Of a stretch of 64,000 nt of DNA, positions 1 through 9,649 are shown in pieces. The notes beneath the pieces were generated by a model. That model was not told the origin of the DNA, made no database searches, and saw only the letters and a program-made list of their open reading frames with translations. The translations under genes were made by a program, and so were the position numbers. The stretch is from Hydractinia symbiolongicarpus. Lineage: Eukaryota > Cnidaria > Hydrozoa > Anthoathecata > Hydractiniidae. Every line of letters starts with the position of its first letter. Position 1 is the stretch's first letter. The stretch is from positions 25,791,650 to 25,855,649 of the forward strand of contig NC_079887.1 of NCBI RefSeq assembly GCF_029227915.1, given 5' to 3'.

Positions 1-125
1 GGGAAATCGCGGGTTTTCGTTTTCCGGCGATTAAACCTCTTTCATTAAGCGTCTCATCAAAAATGAAAACATTTTTGAAAACTACAAGTCTCATGCGTTT
101 TAGTGGTGAAAAAAAAATTTAAAAA

Positions 126-328
126 ATCGTTCGGGAAATGAGTTTACTCCCTGGGTACTTTATTTGTATACATTCGACTATACGGGCCAAGCCCCGGATT
201 TACGGGAAAACGCGGGATTTCGTTTGCCGGCGATTAAACCTCTTTCATTAAGCGTCTCATCAAAAATGAAAACATTTTTGAAAACTACAAGTCTCATGCG
301 TTTTAGTGGTGAAAAAATAATTTAAAAA
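126..328 (+). repeat. Type D monomer (first complete monomer)
   Basis: 203 bp. Diagnostic states are TATACATTCGACTATACGGG, CCAAGCCCCGG, GGGAAAACGCGGG and CTCTTTCATTAAG. It contains a complete copy of the AT dyad at 260-281. The TTCG...CGGG motif at 173-186 is the site discussed as a near CENP-B box. Related D copies recur through domain I, with CCTTTGCC replacing CGTTTGCC in most of them. Confidence 0.88.
260..281. repeat. AT-rich dyad, 9 bp arms, 4-nt loop (first in a complete monomer)
   Basis: Arms TCAAAAATG (260-268) and CATTTTTGA (273-281) are perfect reverse complements around AAAA (269-272). The same dyad occurs in a large fraction of monomers. Variants reading CATTTTTAAAA lose one pair of the arm, and CATTTCTGAAAA or TATTTTT variants weaken it internally. 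It is a candidate cruciform or protein-binding site once per 203 bp; function is inference. Confidence 0.8.
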
Positions 329-530
329 ATCGTTCGGGAAATGCGTTTACTCCCTGGGTACTTTCTTTGTATACTTTTGACTATACGGGCCGAGTCCGGG
401 ATTTACGGGAAATCGCGGATTTTCGTTTGCCGGCGATTAAACTTCTTTTATTTAGCGTCCCATCAAATATGAAAATGTTTTTGAAAACTACAAGTCTCAT
501 GCGTTTAGTGGTAAAAAAATAATTTAAAAA
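329..530 (+). repeat. Type B monomer (202 bp)
   Basis: Diagnostic states are CCGAGTCCGGG, GCGGATTTTCG, TTTAGCGTCCCATCAAATATG and GCGTTTAGTGGTAAAA. One T is missing from the GCGTTTTAG tract, which makes it 1 bp short. The substitutions in the AT-rich half weaken the dyad that most other monomers carry. A sister form (for example 937-1137, 201 bp) has TTTGCCAGCG and AATAATAT. Type B recurs regularly in domain I and again at about 56.7-57.5 kb and 59.4-60.6 kb. Confidence 0.87.
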
Positions 531-733
531 ATCGTTCGGGAAATGAGCTTACTCCCTGGGTACTTTCTTTGTATACTTTTGACTATACGGGCCGAGTCCG
601 GGATTTACGGGAAGTCGCGGGTTTTCGTTTGCCGGAGATTAAACTTCTTTTATTCAGCGTCTCATCAAAAATGAAAATATTTTTAAATACTACAAGTCTC
701 ATGGGCTTCAGTGGTGAAATAATAATTTAAAAA
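531..733 (+). repeat. Type E monomer
   Basis: 203 bp, marked by GGGAAGTCGCGGG, GCCGGAGATTAAAC, AATATTTTTAAATAC, CATGGGCTTCAGTGG and GAAATAATAATTT. Copies with the same GAAGTCG and CATGGGCTT combination return at 5.8 kb and 7.6 kb, and in a form with GAGTTCGGGTTTTACGGG at 58.2, 58.8, 59.8, 63.1 and 63.9 kb. The substitution C to T beside the A/T tracts creates the 10 bp palindrome AAAATATTTT. Confidence 0.85.
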
Positions 734-1137
734 ATCGTTCGGGAAATGAGTTTACTACCTGGGTACTATCTTTGTATACTTTTGACTATACGGGCCAAGC
801 CCGGGGTTTACGGGAAATCGCAGGTTTTCGTTTGCCGGCGATTAAACTTCTTTCATTAAGCGTCTCATCAAAAATGAAAACATTTTTGAAAACTACAAGT
901 CTCATGCGTTTTAGTGGTGAAAAAACAATTTAAAAAATCGTTCGGGAAATGAGTTTACTCCCTGGGTACTTTCTTTGTATACTTTTGACTATACGGGCCG
1001 AGTCCGGGATTTACGGGAAATCGCGGATTTTCGTTTGCCAGCGATTAAACTTCTTTTATTCAGCGTCCCATCAAATATGAAAATATTTTTGAAAACTACA
1101 AGTCTCATGCGTTTAGTGGTAAAAAATAATATAAAAA

Positions 1138-1340
1138 ATCGTTCGGGAAATGAGTTTACTCCCTGGGTACTTTCTTTGTATACTTTTGACTATACGGGCC
1201 AAGCCCGGTATTTACGGGAAATCGCGGGTTTTCGTTTTCCGGCGATTAAACCTCTTTCATTAAGCGTCTCATCAAAAATGAAAACATTTTTGAAAACTAC
1301 AAGTCTCATGCGTTTTAGTGGTGAAAAAAAAATTTAAAAA
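1138..1340 (+). repeat. Type C monomer
   Basis: 203 bp. Diagnostic states are CCAAGCCCGG, GCGGGTTTTCGTTTTCCGG, CTCTTTCATTAAG and GTGAAAAAAAAATTT. The GC-rich dyad CGGGC-CAA-GCCCG is intact at 1195-1207. Type C is followed by D and then B in most copies of domain I. A form with GGGTTTTTGTTTTCCGG heads the 3-mer unit at 54.5-57.5 kb and 60.8-62.8 kb. Confidence 0.87.
1195..1207. repeat. GC-rich dyad CGGGC-CAA-GCCCG
   Basis: Perfect 5 bp arms at 1195-1199 and 1203-1207 flank CAA. It is intact in monomers with CCAAGCCCG. It is disrupted in CCGAGTCC monomers, where the right arm reads GTCCG, and shortened in D and T2 monomers (GCCCC). It therefore splits the array into two structural classes. Confidence 0.75.
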
Positions 1341-2758
1341 ATCGTTCGGGAAATGAGTTTACTCCCTGGGTACTTTCTTTGTATACATTCGACTATACGG
1401 GCCAAGCCCCGGATTTACGGGAAAACGCGGGATTTCCTTTGCCGGCGATTAAACATCTTTCATTAAGCGTCTCATCAAAAATGAAAACATTTTTGAAAAC
1501 TTCAAGTCTCATGCGTTTTAGTGGTGAAAAAATAATTTAAAAAATCGTTCGGGAAATGAGTTTACTCCCTGGGTACTTTCTTTGTATACTTTTGACTATA
1601 CGGGCCGAGTCCGGGATTTACGGGAAATCGCGGATTTTCGTTTGCCAGCGATTAAACTTCTTTTATTCAGCGTCCCATCAAATATGAAAATATTTTTGAA
1701 AACTACAAGTCTCATGCGTTTAGTGGTAAAAAAATAATATAAAAAATCGTTCGGGAAATGAGTTTACTCACAGGGTACTTTCTTTGTATACTTTTGACTA
1801 TACGGTCCAAGCCCGGGATTTACGGGAAATCGCGGGTTTTCGTTTGCCGGCGATTAAACTTCTTTTATTCAGCGTCTCATCAAAAATGAAAACATTTTTA
1901 AAAACTGCAAGTCTTATGCGTTTTAGTGGTGAAAAAAAAATTTAAAAAATCGTTCGGGAAATGAGTTTACTCCCTGGGTACTTTCTTTGTATACATTCAA
2001 CTATACGGGCCAAGCCCCGGATTTACGGGAAGACGCGGGATTTCGTTTGCCGGCGATTAAACCTCTTTCATTAAGCGTCTCATCAAAAATGAAAACATTT
2101 TTGAAAACTACAAGTCTCATGCGTTTTAGTGGTGAAAAAATAATTTAAAAAATCGTTCGGGAAATGAGTTTACTCCCTGGGTACTTTCTTTGTATACTTT
2201 TGACTATACGGGCCGAGTCCGGGATTTACGGGAAATCGCGGATTTTCGTTTGCCGGCGATTAAACTTCTTTTATTTAGCGTCCCATCAAATATGAAAATG
2301 TTTTTGAAAACTACAAGTCTCATGCGTTTAGTGGTAAAAAAATAATATAAAAAATCGTTCGGGAAATGAGTTTAATCCCTGGGTACTTTCTTTGTATACT
2401 TTTGACTATTCGGGCCAAGCCCGGGATTTACGGGAAATCGCGGGTTTTCGTTTGCCGGCGATTAAACTTCTTTTATTCAGCGTCTCATCAAAAATGAAAA
2501 TATTTTTAAATACTACAAGTCTCATGCGTTTTAGTGGTGAAAAAATAATTTAAAAAATCGTTCGGGAAATGAGTTTACTCCCTGGGTACTTTCTTTGTAT
2601 ACTTTTGACTATACGGGCCGAGTCCGGGATTTACGGGAAATCGGGGATTTTCGTTTGCCAGCGATTAAACTTCTTTTATTCAGCGTCCCATCAAATATGA
2701 AAATATTTTTGAAAACTACAAGTCTCATGCGTTTAGTGGTAAAAAAATAATATAAAAA

Positions 2759-5700
2759 ATCGTTCGGGAAATGAGTTTACTCCCTGGGTACTTTCTTTGT
2801 ATACTTTTGACTATACGGGCCAAGCCCGGGATTTACGGGAAATCGCGGGTTTTCGTTTTCCGGCGATTAAACCTCTTTCATTAAGCGTCTCATCAAAAAT
2901 GAAAACATTTTTGAAAACTACAAGTCTCATGCGTTTTAGTGGTGAAAAAAAAATTTAAAAAATCGTTCGGGAAATGAGTTTACTCCCTGGGTACTTTCTT
3001 TGTATACATTCGACTATACGGGCCAAGCCCCGGATTTACGGGAAAACGCGGGATTTCCTTTGCCGGCGATTAAACCTCTTTCATTAAGCGTCTCATCAAA
3101 AATGAAAACATTTTTGAAAACTTCAAGTCTCATGCGTTTTAGTGGTGAAAAAATAATTTAAAAAATCGTTCGGGAAATGAGTTTACTCCCTGGGTACTTT
3201 CTTTGTATACTTTTGACTATACGGGCCGAGTCCGGGATTTACGGGAAATCGCGGATTTTCGTTTGCCAGCGATTAAACTTCTTTTATTCAGCGTCCCATC
3301 AAATATGAAAATATTTTTGAAAACTACAAGTCTCATGCGTTTAGTGGTAAAAAAATAATATAAAAAATCGTTCGGGAAATGAGTTTACTCCCTGGGTACT
3401 TTCTTTGTATACTTTTGACTATACGGGCCAAGCCCGGGATTTACGGGAAATCGCGGGTTTTCGTTTTCCGGCGATTAAACCTCTTTCATTAAGCGTCTCA
3501 TCAAAAATGAAAACATTTTTGAAAACTACAAGTCTCATGCGTTTTAGTGGTGAAAAAAAAATTTAAAAAATCGTTCGGGAAATGAGTTTACTCCCTGGGT
3601 ACTTTCTTTGTATACATTCGACTATACGGGCCAAGCCCCGGATTTACGGGAAAACGCGGGATTTCCTTTGCCGGCGATTAAACCTCTTTCATTAAGCGTC
3701 TCATCAAAAATGAAAACATTTTTGAAAACTTCAAGTCTCATGCGTTTTAGTGGTGAAAAAATAATTTAAAAAATCGTTCGGGAAATGAGTTTACTCCCTG
3801 GGTACTTTCTTTGTATACTTTTGACTATACGGGCCGAGTCCGGGATTTACGGGAAATCGCGGATTTTCGTTTGCCAGCGATTAAACTTCTTTTATTCAGC
3901 GTCCCATCAAATATGAAAATATTTTTGAAAACTACAAGTCTCATGCGTTTAGTGGTAAAAAAATAATATAAAAAATCGTTCGGGAAATGAGTTTACTCAC
4001 AGGGTACTTTCTTTGTATACTTTTGACTATACGGTCTAAGCCCCGGATTTACGGGAAATCGCGGGTTTTCGTTTGCCGGCGATTAAACTTCTTTTATTCA
4101 GCGTCTCATCAAAAATGAAAACATTTTTAAAAACTGCAAGTCTTATGCGTTTTAGTGGTGAAAAAAAAATTTAAAAAATCGTTCGGGAAATGAGTTTACT
4201 CCCTGGGTACTTTCTTTGTATACATTCAACTATACGGACCAAGCCCCGGATTTACGGGAAATCGCGGGTTTTCGTTTGCCGGCAATTAAACTTCTTTTAT
4301 TCAGCGTCTCATCAAAAATGAAAATATTTTTAAATACTACAAGTCTCATGCGTTTTAGTGGTGAAAAAATAATTTAAAAAATCGTTCGGGAAATGAGTTT
4401 ACTCCCTGGGTACTTTCTTTGTATACTTTTGACTATACGGGCCGAGTCCGGGATTTACGGGAAATCGCGGATTTTCGTTTGCCGGCGATTAAACTTCTTT
4501 TATTTAGCGTCCCATCAAATATGAAAATGTTTTTGAAAACTACAAGTCTCATGCGTTTAGTGGTAAAAAAATAATTTAAAAAATCGTTCGGGAAATGAGT
4601 TTACTCCCTGGGTACTTTCTTTGTATACTTTTGACTATACGGGCCAAGCCCGGGATTTACGGGAAATCGCGGGTTTTCGTTTTCCGGCGATTAAACCTCT
4701 TTCATTAAGCGTCTCATCAAAAATGAAAACATTTTTGAAAACTACAAGTCTCATGCGTTTTAGTGGTGAAAAAAAAATTTAAAAAATCGTTCGGGAAATG
4801 AGTTTACTCCCTGGGTACTTTCTTTGTATACATTCGACTATACGGGCCAAGCCCCGGATTTACGGGAAAACGCGGGATTTCCTTTGCCGGCGATTAAACC
4901 TCTTTCATTAAGCGTCTCATCAAAAATGAAAACATTTTTGAAAACTTCAAGTCTCATGCGTTTTAGTGGTGAAAAAATAATTTAAAAAATCGTTCGGGAA
5001 ATGAGTTTACTCCCTGGGTACTTTCTTTGTATACTTTTGACTATACGGGCCGAGTCCGGGATTTACGGGAAATCGCGGATTTTCGTTTGCCAGCGATTAA
5101 ACTTCTTTTATTCAGCGTCCCATCAAATATGAAAATATTTTTGAAAACTACAAGTCTCATGCGTTTAGTGGTAAAAAAATAATATAAAAAATCGTTCGGG
5201 AAATGAGTTTACTCACAGGGTACTTTCTTTGTATACTTTTGACTATACGGTCTAAGCCCGGGATTTACGGGAAATCGCGGGTTTTCGTTTGCCGGCGATT
5301 AAACTTCTTTTATTCAGCGTCTCATCAAAAATGAAAACATTTTTAAAAACTGCAAGTCTTATGCGTTTTAGTGGTGAAAAAAAAATTTAAAAAATCGTTC
5401 GGGAAATGAGTTTACTCCCTGGGTACTTTCTTTGTATACATTCAACTATACGGACCAAGCCCCGGATTTACGGGAAATCGCGGGTTTTCGTTTGCCGGCA
5501 ATTAAACTTCTTTTATTCAGCGTCTCATCAAAAATGAAAATATTTTTAAATACTACAAGTCTCATGCGTTTTAGTGGTGAAAAAATAATTTAAAAAATCG
5601 TTCGGGAAATGAGTTTACTCCCTGGGTACTTTCTTTGTATACTTTTGACTATACGGGCCGAGTCCGGGATTTACGGGAAATCGCGGATTTTCGTTTGCCG

Positions 5701-5798
5701 GCGATTAAACTTCTTTTATTTAGCGTCCCATCAAATATGAAAATGTTTTTGAAAACTACAAGTCTCATGCGTTTAGTGGTAAAAAAATAATTTAAAAA
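2759..5798 (+). repeat. Nested 3-mer and 6-mer higher-order repeat
   Basis: A C-D-B trimer at 2759-3366 (608 bp) is followed by two 6-mers of 1,216 bp each at 3367-4582 and 4583-5798. The 6-mer order is C, D, B, G, H-like, B. Shared rare markers fix the phase: ACTCACAGGG with TACGGTCTAAG at about 3985-4040 and 5201-5256, and CATTCAACTATACGGACC at about 4214 and 5430. The G monomers differ at one site (GCCCCGG against GCCCGGG), showing slight divergence after duplication. The unit ends where a type E monomer begins at 5799. Confidence 0.85.
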
Positions 5799-7419
5799 AT
5801 CGTTCGGGAAATGAGTTTACTCCCTGGGTACTTTCTTTGTATACTTTTGACTATACGGGCCGAGTCCGGGATTTACGGGAAGTCGCGGGTTTTCGTTTGC
5901 CGGAGATTAAACTTCTTTTATTCAGCGTCTCATCAAAAATGAAAATATTTTTAAATACTACAAGTCTCATGGGCTTTAGTGGTGAAATAATAATTTAAAA
6001 AATCGTTCGGGAAATGAGTTTACTCCCTGGGTACTTTCTTTGTATACTTTTGACTATACGGGCCGAGTCCGGGATTTACGGGAAATCGCGGATTTTCGTT
6101 TGCCAGCGATTAAACTTCTTTTATTCAGCGTCCCATCAAATATGAAAATATTTTTGAAAACTACAAGTCTCATGCGTTTAGTGGTAAAAAAATAATATAA
6201 AAAATCGTTCGGGAAATGTGTTTACTCCCTGGGTACTTTCTTTGTATACTTTTGACTATACGGGCCTAGCCCCGGATTTACGGGAAAACGCGGGATTTCC
6301 TTTGCCGGCGATTAAACCTCTTTCATTAAGCGTCTCATCAAAAATGAAAACATTTTTGAAAACTTCAAGTCTCATGCGTTTTAGTGGTGAAAAAATAATT
6401 TAAAAAATCGTTCGGGAAATAAGTTTACTCCCTGGGTACTTTCTTTGTATACTTTTGACTATACGGGCCAAGCCCGGGATTTACGGGAAATCGCGGGTTT
6501 TCGTTTGCCGGCGATTAAACTTCTTTTATTCAGCGTCTCATCAAAAATGAAAACATTTTTAAAAACTGCAAGTGTTATGCGTTTTAGTGGTGAAAAAAAA
6601 ATTTAAAAAATCGTTCGGGAAAGGAGTTTACTCCCTGGGTACTTTCTTTGTATACATTCAACTATACGGGCCAAGCCCCGGATTTACGGGAAAACGCGGG
6701 ATTTCGTTTGCCGGCGATTAAACCTCTTTCATTAAGCGTCTCATCAAAAATGAAAACATTTTTGAAAACTACAAGTCTCATGCGTTTTAGTGGTGAAAAA
6801 ATAATTTAAAAAATCGTTCGGGAAATGAGTTTACTCCCTGGGTACTTTCTTTGTATACTTTTGACTATACGGGCCGAGTCCGGGATTTACGGGAAATCGC
6901 GGATTTTCGTTTGCCGGCGATTAAACTTCTTTTATTTAGCGTCCCATCAAATATGAAAATGTTTTTGAAAACTACAAGTCTCATGCGTTTAGTGGTAAAA
7001 AAATAATTTAAAAAATCGTTCGGGAAATGAGCTTACTCCCTGGGTACTTTCTTTGTATACTTTTGACTATACGGGCCGAGTCCGGGATTTACGGGAAATC
7101 GCGGATTTTCATTTGCCAGCGATTAAACTTCTTTTATTCAGCGTCCCATCAAATATGAAAATATTTTTGAAAACTACAAGTCTCATGCGTTTAGTGGTAA
7201 AAAAATAATATAAAAAATCGTTCGGGAAATGAGTTTAATCCCTGGGTACTTTCTTTGTATACTTTTGACTATACGGGCCAAGCCCGGGATTTACGGGAAA
7301 TCGCGGGTTTTCGTTTGCCGGCGATTAAACTTCTTTTATTCAGCGTCTCATCAAAAATGAAAATATTTTTAAATACTACAAGTCTCATGCGTTTTAGTGG
7401 TGAAAAAATAATTTAAAAA

Positions 7420-9590
7420 ATCGTTCGGGAAATGAGTTTACTCCCTGGGTACTTTCTTTGTATACTTTTGACTATACGGGCCGAGTCCGGGATTTACGGG
7501 AAATCGCGGATTTTCGTTTGCCGGCGATTAAACTTCTTTTATTTAGCGTCCCATCAAATATGAAAATGTTTTTGAAAACTACAAGTCTCATGCGTTTAGT
7601 GGTAAAAAAATAATTTAAAAAATCGTTCGGGAAATGAGTTTACTCCCTGGGTACTTTCTTTGTATACTTTTGACTATACGGGCCGAGTCCGGGATTTACG
7701 GGAAGTCGCGGGTTTTCGTTTGCCGGAGATTAAACTTCTTTTATTCAGCGTCTCATCAAAAATGAAAATATTTTTAAATACTACAAGTCTCATGGGCTTC
7801 AGTGGTGAAATAATAATTTAAAAAATCGTTCGGGAAATGAGTTTACTACCTGGGTACTATCTTTGTATACTTTTGACTATACGGGCCAAGCCCGGGGTTT
7901 ACGGGAAATCGCAGGTTTTCGTTTGCCGGCGATTAAACCTCTTTCATTAAGCGTCTCATCAAAAATGAAAACATTTTTGAAAACTACAAGTCTCATGCGT
8001 TTTAGTGGTGAAAAAATAATTTAAAAAATCGTTCGGGAAATGAGTTTACTCCCTGGGTACTTTCTTTGTATACTTTTGACTATACGGGCCGAGTCCGGGA
8101 TTTACGGGAAATCGCGGATTTTCGTTTGCCAGCGATTAAACTTCTTTTATTCAGCGTCCCATCAAATATGAAAATATTTTTGAAAACTACAAATCTCATG
8201 CGTTTAGTGGTAAAAAAATAATATAAAAAATCGTTCGGGAAATGAGTTTACTCCCTGGGTACTTTCTTTGTATACTTTTGACTATACGGGCCAAGCCCGG
8301 GATTTACGGGAAATCGCGGGTTTTCGTTTTCCGGCGATTAAACCTCTTTCATTAAGCGTCTCATCAAAAATGAAAACATTTTTGAAAACTACAAGTCTCA
8401 TGCGTTTTAGTGGTGAAAAAAAAATTTAAAAACTCGTTCGGGAAATGAGTTTACTCCCTGGGTACTTTCTTTGTATACATTCGACTATACGGGCCAAGCC
8501 CCGGATTTACGGGAAAACGCGGGATTTCCTTTGCCGGCGATTAAACCTCTTTCATTAAGCGTCTCATCAAAAATGAAAACATTTTTGAAAACTTCAAGTC
8601 TCATGCGTTTTAGTGGTGAAAAAATAATTTAAAAAATCGTTCGGGAAATGAGTTTACTCCCTGGGTACTTTCTTTGTATACTTTTAACTATACGGGCCGA
8701 GTCCGGGATTTACGGGAAATCGCGGATTTTCGTTTGCCAGCGATTAAACTTCTTTTATTCAGCGTCCCATCAAATATGAAAATATTTTTAAAAACTACAA
8801 GTCTCATGCGTTTAGTGGTAAAAAAATAATATAAAAAATCGTTCGGGAAATGAGTTTACTCCCTGGGTACTTTCTTTGTATACTTTTGACTATACGGTCC
8901 AAGCCCGGGATTTACGGGAAATCGCGGGTTTTCGTTTGCCGGCGATTAAACTTCTTTTATTCAGCGTCTCATCAAAAATGAAAACATTTTTAAAAACTGC
9001 AAGTCTTATGCGTTTTAGTGGTGAAAAAAAAATTTAAAAAATCGTTCGGGAAATGAGTTTACTCCCTGGGTACTTTCTTTGTATACATTCAACTATACGG
9101 GCCAAGCCCCGGATTTACGGGAAAACGCGGGATTTCGTTTGCCGGCGATTAAACCTCTTTCATTAAGCGTCTCATCAAAAATGAAAACATTTTTGAAAAC
9201 TACAAGTCTCATGCGTTTTAGTGGTGAAAAAATAATTTAAAAAATCGTTCGGGAAATGAGTTTACTCCCTGGGTACTTTCTTTGTATACTTTTGACTATA
9301 CGGGCCGAGTCCGGGATTTACGGGAAATCGCGGATTTTCGTTTGCCGGCGATTAAACTTCTTTTATTTAGCGTCCCATCAAATATGAAAATGTTTTTGAA
9401 AACTACAAGTCTCATGCGTTTAGTGGTAAAAAAATAATATAAAAAATCGTTCGGGAAATGAGTTTACTCCCTGGGTACTTTCTTTGTATACTTTTGACTA
9501 TACGGGCCAAGCCCGGGATTTACGGGAAATCGCGGGTTTTCGTTTGCCGGCGATTAAACTTCTTTTATTCAGCGTCTCATCAAAAATGAA
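7420..9590 (+). repeat. Downstream copy of the segment at 329-2500
   Basis: An ordered run of about 11 monomers (B, E, F, B, C, D, B, G, D, B, H-like) matches 329 to about 2500 at a constant offset of 7,091 bp (35 monomers). Rare markers shared by both copies include CATGGGCTTCAGTGG, ACTACCTGGGTACTATC with GCCCGGGGTTTACGG, and TACGGTCCAAG. Differences exist, for example CTCTTTCATTAAG against CTTCTTTCATTAAG in the F monomer, and ACTCCCTGGG against ACTCACAGGG in the G monomer. The downstream end is approximate because the last monomer diverges gradually. Confidence 0.8.
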
Positions 9591-9649
9591 AATATTTTTA
9601 AATACTACAAGTCTCATGGGCTTTAGTGGTGAAATAATAATTTAAAAAA

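Noticed and set aside
260-281. AT dyad as a Rho-independent terminator
   Set aside because: The arms are almost all A/T, there is no gene upstream, and the setting is eukaryotic satellite DNA.
760-800. TATA-like TTTGTATACTTTTGAC as a promoter
   Set aside because: It recurs in nearly every monomer and has no initiator or downstream gene. AT-rich words are expected here. Satellite transcription is possible but cannot be shown from sequence.
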